Assembly: GCA_902463265.1 (NCBI GenBank)
Contig: CABQEV010000009.1
Location: 12,395-76,394, forward strand
Length of the DNA stretch: 64,000 nucleotides
Source of the DNA: UMGS1889 sp900556055
Lineage (GTDB): Bacteria; Bacillota; Clostridia; Oscillospirales; Ruminococcaceae
Direction: 5' to 3'
Positions within the stretch are counted from its first letter, which is position 1; each line of letters opens with the position of its first letter. This document shows, one piece after another, positions 33,716 through 42,968 of the stretch. The notes below the pieces were generated by a model. The model made no database searches, had not been told where the DNA came from, and worked only from the letters and a program-made list of their open reading frames with translations. A program made the translations under genes and the position numbers.

Positions 33716-33736
33716 AAAAAGAAAGGAACGTTAATT

Positions 33737-34495
33737 ATGGTTAATGTTGTTATCAGCGGCGCTCACGGAAAAATGGGCAAGGTTATATACTCCGTTATTT
33801 CGGGACGCGATGACTGCAAGGTAATAGGCGGTATCGATCTTATTACTGAGCCTTATGCGGATTTCCCAATAGTAACAAAGGCTCAGGAGCTTTCCGCAAA
33901 GCCTGATGTTATCATTGATTTTTCTCACCCGTCAACACTTGATTCCCTGCTTGAATACGGTCTTTCCACAGGCACTGCGATAGTTTTCGCAACTACCGGA
34001 TATTCCGCAGAACAGATCGAAAAGATAAAAAAGGCCGCTGAACAGATCCCTGTTTTCTTTACATTCAATATGTCACTCGGAATAAATCTTCTCTGCAAGC
34101 TGGCTAAAACAGCAGCTTCCATACTCGGCGATCAGTTTGACATCGAGATAGTTGAAAAACATCACAATCAGAAGATCGACGCTCCCAGCGGAACTGCGAT
34201 CATGCTTGCAAATGCTATCAACGACACTCTCGGAGATAAGTATCAGTATGTATATGACCGTCATTCGGTACGCAAAAAGAGAGAACACAATGAGATCGGT
34301 ATGCACTCCATCAGAGGCGGCACTATCGTCGGAGAGCATGACATTATTTTTGCGGGACGTGATGAGGTCATCACACTTTCCCATCAGGCTAATTCCAAGG
34401 AAGTATTTGCTGTCGGCGCTGTAAATGCCGCTGTTTTCCTTGCTGACAAGCCCGCGGGACTTTATGATATGGCTCAGCTCGTTGATGAAATGTAA
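33737..34495 (+). CDS. dapB: 4-hydroxy-tetrahydrodipicolinate reductase
   Basis: 252 residues. The N-terminal nucleotide loop SGAHGKMGKVI (7-17), FATTGY, the FNMSLGINLL segment and the catalytic block EKHHNQKIDAPSGTA with its His pair and Lys are all present. C-terminal AVFLADKPAGLYDM is standard. It reduces the dapA product with NAD(P)H. Last gene of the lysine riboswitch operon, with GAAAGGAACG before the ATG. Confidence 0.97.
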   Translation: MVNVVISGAHGKMGKVIYSVISGRDDCKVIGGIDLITEPYADFPIVTKAQELSAKPDVIIDFSHPSTLDSLLEYGLSTGTAIVFATTGYSAEQIEKIKKAAEQIPVFFTFNMSLGINLLCKLAKTAASILGDQFDIEIVEKHHNQKIDAPSGTAIMLANAINDTLGDKYQYVYDRHSVRKKREHNEIGMHSIRGGTIVGEHDIIFAGRDEVITLSHQANSKEVFAVGAVNAAVFLADKPAGLYDMAQLVDEM

Positions 34496-34498
34496 CAG

Positions 34499-34620
34499 CG
34501 CGGGACTCAAAGCATGAGTCAGGCGATATCCCCGTGAGCGCGGACTGCACACAGCTGCGTATCAAATAAAAAGCGGCTGCATATCACAAAAGATACGCAT
34601 ACCGCTCAGGTAAAATATCC
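34499..34620 (+). other. Structured stretch after dapB
   Basis: Short inverted repeats follow each other: GACTCA/TGAGTC, and GCGTATC with two possible partners, TGCATATC and GATACGC, inside an AGCGG/CCGCT frame. No gene is present. It may only be 3' mRNA structure; no known RNA family was recognised. Confidence 0.4.
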
Positions 34621-34632
34621 AAAAATATGATA

Positions 34633-34668
34633 AAAACGGCACTTCGTAACGAAATGCCGTTTTTTTTA
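34633..34668. terminator. Bidirectional terminator between dapB and the MscS gene
   Basis: ACGGCACTTCG and CGAAATGCCGT form an 11-base stem with one mismatch and TAAC loop, followed by eight T on the plus strand and A-rich sequence on the other side. Confidence 0.85.
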
Positions 34669-35517
34669 TTTAACGATGTTGACATCAAGCTTGTTGTACG
34701 GGATCGTGATATCGTTCTTGTCGAACTCTTCCTTGACCTGCTCCATCATGTCAAAGTAAACATCCCAGTAATTCTCGGTGTTCACCCAGACTTTTGCCGA
34801 GATCACGATAGCACTTTCGCCGTGGCTCAGCATCCTCACTGAAGGTGCGGGGTCGGACAGTATCAGCCTGTTTTCGGCGATTACTTCGCTGATAACCTTC
34901 ACTGCTTTGTGGAAATCACAGCTGTAATCAATGCTGAACTGCAGATCGACACGTCTGTGCGGCTCCTCGCTGTAATTTACGACAGTAGATGTAGACACGC
35001 TTCCGTTCGGGCAATGGATCACCTTGTTGTCGTTGGTTTTTATCTTTGTGCAGACGATGCCTATCTCTTCAACGATTCCTTCAACACCGCCGAATGATAC
35101 ATAATCGCCGATCTTGAACGGCTTTGTTGACATTATGAGAAATCCGCCTGCGATATTTCCGAGGCTGTCCTTAAGAGCAAGACCTATTGCAACGCCTGCT
35201 GTTGTGATAACTGCGATTATCGATGTCATAGGCACACCGAGGACAGAAAGGACGGTCACAACTGTTATGCACTTCATTGAAATATTTATCAGCGAACGCA
35301 GAAATTTGAAGATGGTTTTGTCGATCTTTCCTGACTTTCCTCCCCTGTCAACGATCTTTAAGACAACTTTCATCACTATCTCACAGACGATGAATATTAT
35401 CAGTGCAAAAATCAGAGTCGGAAGAAAGTTCAGTATATTGTCCCATATTTTGGACAGAAATGATACTCCTTGAGTTATATCCTCCTGTATGGTTTCAATT
35501 GCATCTGCATTTTCCAT
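34666..35517 (-). CDS. Small-conductance mechanosensitive channel (MscS family)
   Basis: 283 residues from MENADAIETIQ, which has AAAGGACG upstream. Two or three membrane helices: about 30-50, 60-80 with VDRGGKSGKIDKT between, and the pore helix AAVITTAGVAIGLALKDSLG, rich in small residues as in MscS TM3. The beta domain follows with FKIGDYVSFGGVEGIVEEIG, the family signature. It opens on osmotic downshock to release solutes. Monocistronic. Confidence 0.94.
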   Translation of the reverse strand: MENADAIETIQEDITQGVSFLSKIWDNILNFLPTLIFALIIFIVCEIVMKVVLKIVDRGGKSGKIDKTIFKFLRSLINISMKCITVVTVLSVLGVPMTSIIAVITTAGVAIGLALKDSLGNIAGGFLIMSTKPFKIGDYVSFGGVEGIVEEIGIVCTKIKTNDNKVIHCPNGSVSTSTVVNYSEEPHRRVDLQFSIDYSCDFHKAVKVISEVIAENRLILSDPAPSVRMLSHGESAIVISAKVWVNTENYWDVYFDMMEQVKEEFDKNDITIPYNKLDVNIVK

Positions 35518-35611
35518 TTTTATAAACGTCCTTTCATTTAAAGAATAAATTTTATAATACAACAAAAAGCGGGACATTTAAAGCGCAGGGCGTAAACCTT
35601 TTGTAAAAAAG

Positions 35612-35643
35612 CAGGACCTTACAAATCAGACTGTAAGATCCTG
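35612..35643 (-). terminator. Terminator of the CAA/C15-like pair, overlapping the stop codon
   Basis: CAGGACCTTACA (35612-35623) pairs with TGTAAGATCCTG (35632-35643) with one mismatch; on the minus strand CTTTTTT follows. The upper arm encodes the last residues of the gene. Confidence 0.8.
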
Positions 35644-36126
35644 TTTATCTTCAATATAGTCAAGAAATCCTTCGATTGCTTCCATAAACCTTTTTTTATT
35701 GGATATTTTATCTATCCTCGGGATATGCAGCAGTATGACCGACACATCCGGACACTCGTCACGCACACATTTGAGTGCTGCGGAATACAGCAGATTTCCC
35801 CACGATTTTCCCGCATTTGACGAGAGATATGAGCCAAAGCCCATTGATCGAAAAAAAAGCACTGCGTCCGAACAGCAGAAATCGGTAGTGATAAGCCCTT
35901 CATCGCTCATTGCCGCGATCTCTGCGGTTATTTTGTCACTTAGACCGTATTTTTCGCAAAATATGACCACTTTGCTGTACTTACCCGACCTTATCTCGTC
36001 AGTCAGTACAGCAGGCGCAGCTGCCCTGTCGGTATCAAGCACAAGCTTTGCGCAGTCATGCTTTATCGTATTGAGCGTTTTGTGCGATGAACTTTTTATC
36101 CCCTTTATCCCTACTGTCAGTATCAT
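35626..36126 (-). CDS. Pyroglutamyl-peptidase (C15)-like protein lacking the catalytic Cys
   Basis: 166 residues, shorter than the usual 200-215. The middle segment SNAGKSWGNLLYSAAL resembles the C15 nucleophile block (AG-x-Y-x-CN-x-x-x-Y), but the Cys position reads Gly. VILLHIPRI resembles the His-containing FIHIP strand. The N-terminus MILTVGIKGIK keeps a Rossmann-like first strand. It may be an inactive homologue; this family call is by eye and moderate. The ATG has GGAGG 5 bases upstream and follows the surface-protein gene by 20 bases, so the two form an operon. Confidence 0.5.
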   Translation of the reverse strand: MILTVGIKGIKSSSHKTLNTIKHDCAKLVLDTDRAAAPAVLTDEIRSGKYSKVVIFCEKYGLSDKITAEIAAMSDEGLITTDFCCSDAVLFFRSMGFGSYLSSNAGKSWGNLLYSAALKCVRDECPDVSVILLHIPRIDKISNKKRFMEAIEGFLDYIEDKQDLTV

Positions 36127-36146
36127 TTCCGCCTCCGAAAGCTGCG

Positions 36147-37505
36147 TCAGAACGAAAACTTCTTCTTTGAGTATCCGTTCTCTGCGACCGTAACAACACC
36201 CGCTGCGGAAAGCGCAGCCATCAGAGCGGCAAACATTCCGTCGTAATCCTTCGGATCTGCTGCCTCCTCAGTCTGAACAGGCTCTGGTTCCTGCTGAGGC
36301 TCAGCTTCTTCGGGGGACTCAATGCCAAGAAACGCATTTACCCTGTCAAGCCACGGATCGGGATCCTTCCGGGCTTTTCTGCCCTTTATGCTGTGCTCGG
36401 TAACTATCGTTTCGATTTTTCTGGATGCATCAAGAGAGAAAAGAGTTGTACCTATCTTAAGATCGCCTGTCAGAGAATGAGCGATCACCTGTCCCTCCTG
36501 ATGATGGTTTGCTGTTGCTTTGATGTTTGAATTAGGTGCAAGAATAGTAGCCTTGACTCCGTTTGTTGTGACATTTGACGAATCGAGGATATTTATTATG
36601 ATATTTCCCGCAAGCTCCTTGTTGCTCATGTCGATCTGCTTGCCTGCATATCTTATGAACGACGGAGACAGATCAAGATCCTCACTACCCGCAATATTCA
36701 GAATAACAGCGGAATTCTTAGGAACAGTGAACACAAGACCCGAATACCGGAGATACTCATTTATCTCACTCGCTGTAATCGTAAACACATTCAGGTCGGG
36801 ATCATCGCCCTTGAATTCAATGCTCCATCCGTTGTTTATGTAGTCCGATGACACAGGATATCCGTTTTCATCCATAGGTCCAAGCTCAGCAAGAAGCGTT
36901 GCCGATGCTCTCAGATACAGAAATTCATCCTCAAAATCAATGAAGTCACTTACGTTGCTGTAAATATTGTTCTCGTCCGCTTTGCCTGAAAATGAATGTC
37001 CGCCGCCGATAACATAGAGTCTTGAAGGACTGCTGAGATCAAGACCGATAGCATTTCCTGCGATAATTCCCGAAAGAGTTCCTGTTCCGTCAGCGGTCAT
37101 GCCCGCATTATAGTCGCTGCCGATAGTCCTGTTGATGAAGCTTCCGCCGACTGCTATGCGTCCGCCGCAGAGAGAACCTGCGGGTTCAAAATTATCCTCT
37201 ACAAAAACGCTGAAATTCGCAGCCATACCGAATATCTGCGAATATCTCGAGCCGACCAGGCGGAATATCTCTTCCTGAAGGCGTTTTTTATATTCTTCAA
37301 ACTCAGCTGAATCGACTGAATTCTCATTTTCCTTTTTTTCCGAAAGTTTTGCTGAATAAGTACTTCCTGCGGCATTCATAATATCAGTTATCCCCATATC
37401 TCCTGTGTAAGCTGCCTGTGCGCTTGTTGTAAGCATAGTTACAGAAAAAGCAAACGCACTTACCGACCGCATGATCCTGCGTTTCAAATCACGATTACTA
37501 TCCAA
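36147..37505 (-). CDS. Secreted choice-of-anchor-A surface protein
   Basis: 452 residues starting at a TTG (37505) with a strong GGAGGGG 8 bases upstream. The signal peptide ends near TTSAQA-AYTG. The large domain (about 80-370) has the choice-of-anchor-A pattern: FSVFVEDNFEPAGSLCGGRI-AVGG, LYVIGGGHSFSG, NSAVILNIAGSEDLDL and ATILAPNSNIKATANH with GQVIAHSL. Such domains occur in Gram-positive adhesins. The tail is Pro/Glu-rich (EEAEPQQEPEPVQTEEA) with a short hydrophobic stretch (FAALMAALSAAGVVTVA) and KKK, so it may stay in the membrane. No LPxTG was seen. Confidence 0.8.
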   Translation of the reverse strand: MDSNRDLKRRIMRSVSAFAFSVTMLTTSAQAAYTGDMGITDIMNAAGSTYSAKLSEKKENENSVDSAEFEEYKKRLQEEIFRLVGSRYSQIFGMAANFSVFVEDNFEPAGSLCGGRIAVGGSFINRTIGSDYNAGMTADGTGTLSGIIAGNAIGLDLSSPSRLYVIGGGHSFSGKADENNIYSNVSDFIDFEDEFLYLRASATLLAELGPMDENGYPVSSDYINNGWSIEFKGDDPDLNVFTITASEINEYLRYSGLVFTVPKNSAVILNIAGSEDLDLSPSFIRYAGKQIDMSNKELAGNIIINILDSSNVTTNGVKATILAPNSNIKATANHHQEGQVIAHSLTGDLKIGTTLFSLDASRKIETIVTEHSIKGRKARKDPDPWLDRVNAFLGIESPEEAEPQQEPEPVQTEEAADPKDYDGMFAALMAALSAAGVVTVAENGYSKKKFSF

Positions 37506-37673
37506 GAAAAACCCCTCCGTTCATTGAAAATGCTTCTGCCGCTGCGCCGATGTTGTGCATAATCACCAATAGATTCAGAATGTTCATTGCTATGAAAAAA
37601 ATAAATAAAGTTTTGTGTATATTGTTAAATCATATAAGAATTCAAAAGATTTCGCACCTTTTTATTGTTTATA

Positions 37674-37702
37674 ATTATACAACAGTCATATGAGTTTGTC
37701 TA
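37674..37702 (-). promoter_or_regulatory. Promoter of the choice-of-anchor-A gene, with a 160-base leader
   Basis: On the minus strand TAGACA (37697-37702), 17 bases, TATAAT (37674-37679). Transcription would start near 37667, leaving an unusually long untranslated leader of about 160 bases before the TTG start. No known riboswitch was recognised in it. The gene-free stretch 37506-37834 holds nothing else I can support. Confidence 0.75.
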
Positions 37703-37834
37703 GTATTTTTTGGCAATTTAACTTGAAGTACATAATCTTTGGGCAAAGCAACACTTCGGTTGAAACATATTAGGCATTATGCACAATGCAATTTCTGCAA
37801 CATTTTATTTCATATGTTTTTGTGCAAAAATAAA

Positions 37835-37855
37835 GCCGATGCACAGTGCATCGGC
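37835..37855 (-). terminator. Terminator of the coaD-rsmD operon
   Basis: GCCGATGCAC and its perfect complement around a single A, followed on the minus strand by TTTATTTTTG. Confidence 0.88.
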
Positions 37856-37870
37856 ATATAAAAATTCTGA

Positions 37871-38323
37871 TTATTTGTTGATCTGCTTCACAGCCTGACG
37901 TGTTTTTCTGAGGTCCGCAAGATTGGAAGCAAGCACCTGTTCTGCCTGATTGAGAACATTTTCGATATACTCGTTGGTAGCGTTTCTGATCTCCTTGGAC
38001 TTATCCTGAGCCTGTGTGATTATCTCAACAGCACGCTGCTTCGCCTGGATAGTGATCTCATTGTTGGATGTTATCTGCTTTGCACGCTCCTCCGCCTGAC
38101 GGATAATTCGCTCCTCCTCATTCTTTGCCTGCTCCATGATAGACTTTCTGTCCTTAACAATAAGCTGAGCCTGCTTTATCTCCTGAGGGAGATTTACTCT
38201 GATATCGTTTATGCAGTCTCTGACAGCTTCCAGCTCAACAACGACCTTTTTCGTGGAAAAAGGAACAGTCGCAGCCCTGTCAAGCAGTTCGTCAAGGTAA
38301 TTCAGGTTATCATCTATGTTCAT
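37871..38323 (-). CDS. Coiled-coil protein of the coaD operon (DivIVA/AtpF-like)
   Basis: 150 residues from MNIDDNLNYLDELLDRA, with GAAAGGAAG before the ATG. Residues 45-140 form one long charged helix (QAKNEEERIIRQAEERAKQI, then TIQAKQRAVEIITQAQDKSK), resembling the ATP synthase b-subunit stalk and DivIVA-like proteins. No membrane segment. A protein of this type often follows coaD in Clostridia; function is unknown, perhaps septal or scaffold. It lies 19 bases after coaD. Confidence 0.75.
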   Translation of the reverse strand: MNIDDNLNYLDELLDRAATVPFSTKKVVVELEAVRDCINDIRVNLPQEIKQAQLIVKDRKSIMEQAKNEEERIIRQAEERAKQITSNNEITIQAKQRAVEIITQAQDKSKEIRNATNEYIENVLNQAEQVLASNLADLRKTRQAVKQINK

Positions 38324-38342
38324 ATATAAAACTTCCTTTCGT

Positions 38343-38828
38343 TCACTTCTTGTTTGTAAGCCGTTCTGTGATAGTGCCGAGAATGCTTTCGGGGACAAAA
38401 TGGCTGATATCTCCGCCGAAGCATGCGATCTCCTTGACAACGCTTGAGCTCAGATACATATTCTGAGTGGAAGTTGTCAGAAAGACCGTTTCCGCACCGT
38501 CATAAAGATTTTTATTTGCAAGTGCCATCTGAAATTCATATTCAAAATCCGAAACGGCACGCAGACCTCTTACGATCGCGACCGCACCGACTATTTTTAC
38601 ATAATCGACAAGAAGTCCGTCATTTATATCAACGCGGACATTCTCAAAATCCTTCGTTATCTCAAGGAGCATATTAACACGCTCAGTCGTCGAGAAGCTC
38701 GGATGCTTTCCTGCATTTACCGAAACAAGAACGATAACCGTATCAAAAAGCTGTGCAGCTCTTGCGATAATATCCTTGTGTCCGTTAGTAACTGGATCGA
38801 AGCTGCCGGGATATACAGCAAGTCTCAT
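38343..38828 (-). CDS. coaD: Phosphopantetheine adenylyltransferase
   Basis: 161 residues. The nucleotidyltransferase motif YPGSFDPVTNGHKDII (with T-x-GH) and RGLRAVSDFEYEFQMA are diagnostic, as is LSSSVVKEIA near the end. It makes dephospho-CoA from 4'-phosphopantetheine. Its ATG overlaps the rsmD stop by 4 bases. Confidence 0.97.
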   Translation of the reverse strand: MRLAVYPGSFDPVTNGHKDIIARAAQLFDTVIVLVSVNAGKHPSFSTTERVNMLLEITKDFENVRVDINDGLLVDYVKIVGAVAIVRGLRAVSDFEYEFQMALANKNLYDGAETVFLTTSTQNMYLSSSVVKEIACFGGDISHFVPESILGTITERLTNKK

Positions 38829-39379
38829 TTCTCCGCCTCCCCGCCATCAGCCATGTAAAGAGTGACCTCGACCTTTCCGTATTTGTAAAGCTTTGCCTTG
38901 GTAAGTCTGCCTATTTTTTCGGGAAGGACGAGCTTTTCCTCATGCTCGCAAAGAACCTTTCCTCCGTCCTCGATCCTGCTTTCAAGGCCTTCAAGCGCAG
39001 GAACGATCAGGTTTTTCCCATACGGCGGATCGAGCAGAGCGACAGAAAATCTGCCTGAAGCTCTTTTCGCAAAATCAACGCTGTCGCTGTTGAATACGGA
39101 CGCTTTATCGGAAAATCCCGTACTTTTCAGATTATCGGAAACTATATCAAGAGATTTTTTGCTTTTGTCAACAAATGTGCAGTGCTCCGCACCTCTGCTG
39201 AGTGCTTCTATCCCAAGCTGACCGGAGCCTGCAAAAAGATCAAGCGCCTTTGCGCCGGGAATATCGAACTGTATTACAGAAAACATGGCTTCCTTTACCT
39301 TGTCGGTAGTCGGACGAACATCCATGCCTTCGAGAGTTTTCAATTTTCTGCCTCTTGCAGAACCTGTTATAACTCGCAT
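38825..39379 (-). CDS. rsmD: 16S rRNA (guanine966-N2)-methyltransferase
   Basis: 184 residues. RVITGSARGRKL at the start, the SAM loop ALDLFAGSGQLGIEALSRGA and catalytic LLDPPYGKN match RsmD. The rsmD-coaD pair is conserved in many Firmicutes. The upstream 120 bases are A/T-rich with no clear gene. Confidence 0.95.
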   Translation of the reverse strand: MRVITGSARGRKLKTLEGMDVRPTTDKVKEAMFSVIQFDIPGAKALDLFAGSGQLGIEALSRGAEHCTFVDKSKKSLDIVSDNLKSTGFSDKASVFNSDSVDFAKRASGRFSVALLDPPYGKNLIVPALEGLESRIEDGGKVLCEHEEKLVLPEKIGRLTKAKLYKYGKVEVTLYMADGGEAEK

Positions 39380-39499
39380 TATTGTTTTTCAACCGCCATT
39401 CGGATTATTTTTATCGGGTATACATTTTATATTATAACTCAATCACGCGGTTTTGTCTATACCTTCATTAAAATTTAAATGTAAATATTATTATAAAAT

Positions 39500-41329
39500 T
39501 TACATCTTATTTTGTATATAATCATAAACCTCACGTGCCAATGCTTCATTTATCCCAGCCGTCACAGCGATCTCATCGGGTGATGCAGCCTTCAAAGCTT
39601 CCTTAGTCTTGAATTTCAGAAACAGATTCTGCGCTTTTTTCTCGCCTATTCCCTTTATTGACGTGATTCCGACAGTGAATGTTTCTTTGGCATGTTTGCT
39701 TCTCTGGTATGTTATTGCAAATCTGTGAACTTCGTCCTGTATTCTTGTTACAAGCATAAAAGCCGCACTGTTAGGCGGAACAGAAAGCTCTCCGCCCGAC
39801 GATGTGACCGCTCTTGTGCGGTGTCTTCCATCCTTGACCATGCCGAAAACAGGCACATTTATGCCCATTTCACGCAGAACAGGCTCAACTGCGCCTATCT
39901 GCCCCTGACCGCCGTCAAGGAGTATAAGATCGGGCAGACGTGAAAATCCCTCATCCTTTTCATTTTTATCAAGGTAATGTCCGAATCTTCGTTCAAGCAC
40001 CTCACGCATACACGCAACATCGTTCTGAATGATATTTTCCTTTATCGAAAACCGCTTATACGCCTTTTTCAGCGGTCTGCCATTCTCAAAAACGATCATT
40101 CCGGCTACCATTGACGTTGACGCAAGATTGGAAATATCGTAGGACTCAATGTAAAGCGGGGTTTTCGGCAGTCCGAGAAGCCTTGCAAGCTCCTCAAGAG
40201 CCGCTATCTCCTTGCCTGTCCTGCCGATCTTCACAGACAGAAATTCCTCGGAATTGGATTTTGCAAGCGCCGTCAGACGTGACAGCCTTCCTTTTTTAGG
40301 CGTTGTTATCTCAAAAGCATGATCGCAGCGCTCACGCAGAACAGTGTGGATAAGCTCAATATCCGGCAGCTCATTTTCTATCAATACCGAACGCGGAATA
40401 TCACGCCCATCACTGTAAAACTGGAGAATAAAATCGCTGCACATCTCCTCATAGCTGTCGGAATCTCCGAGAAAATACTGAACACGGTCATGCAGCCGTC
40501 CGCCCCTGTACAAAAGCACGGAAACACATGCATCAGAGCCATTCTGCGCAAATGCGATAACGTCCGTGTCGAGAATGGAACCATCGATTATCTTCTGCTT
40601 GTCAGCGGCTTTCTGAACTGCGATTATCCTGTCACGCAGCTTTGCGGCAAGCTCAAAATCAAGCTCATCAGCCGCCTTGTTCATCTGCTCGGTCATACGC
40701 TCAACGCTTGATTTGCTTCCGTTTCTTATATATTCGACCGCTTCAGACACCGCCGAATTGTATTCTTCTTCGGAAATATTGCCCAGACAAACGCCCATGC
40801 ACTGACCTATATGATAGTTAAGACAGGGGCGTTCCTTTTTGAAATCCTGCGGAAATTTTCTTCGGCAGTTCGGCAGCCTGAATGCCCTGTTAGCTTCACT
40901 TACAGTCTGATTTACGACAAATGCGCCCGTGTACGGACCGAGAAACTCACCGGCTCCCGTCTTCTGCTTTTCAGCGGTTATTCTCGGATACGGTCCTTCG
41001 GATACTTTTATATAAAAATACCCCTTGTCATCCTTCAGCAAAATATTGTATTTCGGAGAAAACTGCTTTATCATCGAGCATTCGAGAACAAGTGCCTCAT
41101 ATTCCGAGTCCGTAACTATAAAATCGTAATCGTAAACATGCGATACCATCTTTGCGACCTTCGGCGTATGGTCGGGGTTTTCACGGAAATAGCTCGTCAC
41201 CCTGTTTTTCAGATTTTTCGCTTTTCCGACATAAATTATATTCCCAGCCCTGTCACGCATACGGTAAACGCCCGGCTTCGTTGTAAGCTTTGATGTCTTG
41301 TCCCTGAGCCATGGCAGACGTTCATTCAT
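39500..41329 (-). CDS. uvrC: UvrABC excinuclease subunit C
   Basis: 609 residues, normal length. An N-terminal GIY-YIG nuclease (KPGVYRMRDRAGNIIYVGKA, 18-37), a Cys-rich block (CLNYHIGQCMGVC), the UVR helix pair (EQMNKAADELDFELAAKLRD), the RNase H-like endonuclease with ESYDISN and LPDLILLDGGQGQI, and C-terminal helix-hairpin-helix motifs (SIKGIGEKKAQNLFLKF). It makes both incisions in nucleotide excision repair. The A/T hairpin ATGTAAAT/ATTTACAT just after the stop may help ending. Confidence 0.97.
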   Translation of the reverse strand: MNERLPWLRDKTSKLTTKPGVYRMRDRAGNIIYVGKAKNLKNRVTSYFRENPDHTPKVAKMVSHVYDYDFIVTDSEYEALVLECSMIKQFSPKYNILLKDDKGYFYIKVSEGPYPRITAEKQKTGAGEFLGPYTGAFVVNQTVSEANRAFRLPNCRRKFPQDFKKERPCLNYHIGQCMGVCLGNISEEEYNSAVSEAVEYIRNGSKSSVERMTEQMNKAADELDFELAAKLRDRIIAVQKAADKQKIIDGSILDTDVIAFAQNGSDACVSVLLYRGGRLHDRVQYFLGDSDSYEEMCSDFILQFYSDGRDIPRSVLIENELPDIELIHTVLRERCDHAFEITTPKKGRLSRLTALAKSNSEEFLSVKIGRTGKEIAALEELARLLGLPKTPLYIESYDISNLASTSMVAGMIVFENGRPLKKAYKRFSIKENIIQNDVACMREVLERRFGHYLDKNEKDEGFSRLPDLILLDGGQGQIGAVEPVLREMGINVPVFGMVKDGRHRTRAVTSSGGELSVPPNSAAFMLVTRIQDEVHRFAITYQRSKHAKETFTVGITSIKGIGEKKAQNLFLKFKTKEALKAASPDEIAVTAGINEALAREVYDYIQNKM

Positions 41330-41458
41330 ATGCTCACTTCCCTTCCTTTTCGCTGCATTTCATCTTACTATAATTATATCATAAAAAATGCACATATCAA
41401 GTGGCGGGCGGAGAATTAATTTGTGAAATATTTTCCATGTAAAAATATTCGTTATCTA

Positions 41459-41487
41459 TTGCAAAATCCGACATATTGTGATAAAAT
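41459..41487 (+). promoter_or_regulatory. Promoter of the MBOAT/DHHW operon
   Basis: TTGCAA (41459-41464), 17 bases, TAAAAT (41482-41487). Confidence 0.65.
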
Positions 41488-41525
41488 AAATTAGTTAGTT
41501 GATTTTTATAAAGGGAGTATAGAAT

Positions 41526-42938
41526 TTGATTTTCGCCGATTTGATCTTTATATATATTTTTCTGCCCCTCTGCCTTATCTGCTACTTTGCAGCGCAGAAT
41601 CCGAATGTGAAAAATGTCATACTTGTACTGTTTTCACTGGCATTTTATGCATGGGGCGAGCCGCTCTGGGTGCTGCTTCTTATCTTCAGTGCATTCGTCG
41701 ATTACTGCAACGGACGGTTTATCGGAAAATTCAGAGGGCGGAAGATCGCCGTTCTCGGTCTTATATCATCACTCGTAATTAATCTCGGGATACTTGCCAC
41801 CTTCAAATACAGCGGATTTATCGTTGAAAACATCAATGCAGTGTTCAGAAGCAATATTCCCGTTCCGAACTTCACGCTTCCTATCGGAATATCGTTTTAC
41901 ACATTCCAGACTATATCATATACAGTCGATGTTTACAGGGATAACGTCAAGCCGCAGAAGTCGTTCCTGCGCTATCTCATGTACATTTCAATGTTCTTCC
42001 AGCTTGTTGCCGGACCTATCGTAAGATACGTTGATGTCGCAAAAGAGATCGACAAGCGTTCGGTAACGATATCCGATTTTAATGCGGGAATAACAAGATT
42101 TGTTTACGGTCTGGGCAAAAAAGTCCTTATCGCAAACGCTGTCGGGGAGCTTGCGGACAAATACCTGATCTTCACCGATGAACCTAACTCGCTTTTTGCC
42201 GCATGGTTCGGACTTATAATGTTCACTCTTCAGATATATTATGATTTTTCGGGATATTCAGACATGGCTATCGGTCTCGGAGCGATGTTCGGATTTCATT
42301 TTCCCGAAAACTTCAATTATCCGTATATATCACGCTCCGCAACGGAATTTTGGCGCAGATGGCACATTTCCCTCGGCAGCTTTTTCAGGGATTATCTCTA
42401 CATACCGATGGGCGGAAACAGAAAGCATCAGTTTCTGAACCTCGCTGTTGTGTGGTTCCTGACAGGTCTATGGCACGGCGCAAGCTGGAATTTCATTCTC
42501 TGGGGATGCTACTTCGGAGTTCTTATTATCCTTGAAAAATTTGTCTACGGCAAATCTCTTGACAAGATCAAGCCGCTCGGATTTATTTATATGTTTTTCG
42601 TTACGGTCATAGGCTGGGGACTTTTCTACTTCACGGATCTCTCGAAATTCGGAAAATGCGTCGCTGCAATGTTCGGAGGCGGCGGAGTACCGCTGATCGA
42701 CGAGCTTTCAAAGGCAGATATGCTCAATAACCTGTTCCTGATAATATTTGCTGTGATCTTCTCCTTCCCTGTTTTCAGGATCATAAGGGAAAAGATACAG
42801 ACGATGCAGGAAAAGTCCGAAACAGCAATAGTTGTGTTCAGTTCACTCAGAACGGTATGCCTTATTCTGATACTTGCTGCATCAACTGTCATGCTGATCT
42901 CAACCAAGAGCAACCCATTCCTCTACTTTAACTTCTGA
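41526..42938 (+). CDS. MBOAT-family O-acyltransferase (DltB/AlgI-like)
   Basis: 470 residues from a TTG at 41526 with GGGAG 8 bases upstream; the N-terminus MIFADLIFIYIFLPLCLICY is typical for the family. About eleven membrane helices. The MBOAT core is FWRRWHISLGSFFRDYLYIP (about 276-295) and the catalytic His lies in LTGLWHGASWNFILWG (about 318). It passes acyl groups, usually acetyl, across the membrane to a secreted polysaccharide. The next gene encodes the expected DHHW partner. Confidence 0.92.
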   Translation: MIFADLIFIYIFLPLCLICYFAAQNPNVKNVILVLFSLAFYAWGEPLWVLLLIFSAFVDYCNGRFIGKFRGRKIAVLGLISSLVINLGILATFKYSGFIVENINAVFRSNIPVPNFTLPIGISFYTFQTISYTVDVYRDNVKPQKSFLRYLMYISMFFQLVAGPIVRYVDVAKEIDKRSVTISDFNAGITRFVYGLGKKVLIANAVGELADKYLIFTDEPNSLFAAWFGLIMFTLQIYYDFSGYSDMAIGLGAMFGFHFPENFNYPYISRSATEFWRRWHISLGSFFRDYLYIPMGGNRKHQFLNLAVVWFLTGLWHGASWNFILWGCYFGVLIILEKFVYGKSLDKIKPLGFIYMFFVTVIGWGLFYFTDLSKFGKCVAAMFGGGGVPLIDELSKADMLNNLFLIIFAVIFSFPVFRIIREKIQTMQEKSETAIVVFSSLRTVCLILILAASTVMLISTKSNPFLYFNF

Positions 42939-42968
42939 CGGAAGATCATTGCGAGGTAATATCTGAAA

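Noticed and set aside
34499..34620. Stretch after dapB as a known structured RNA
   Set aside because: Several short hairpins but no match to a known class; listed only as a structured stretch.
37553..37786. 11-base inverted repeat TTGTGCATAAT / ATTATGCACAA 212 bases apart, considered as element ends
   Set aside because: Arms are A/T-rich and short, one lies inside an A/T-rich leader, and no second copy of the enclosed segment was seen.
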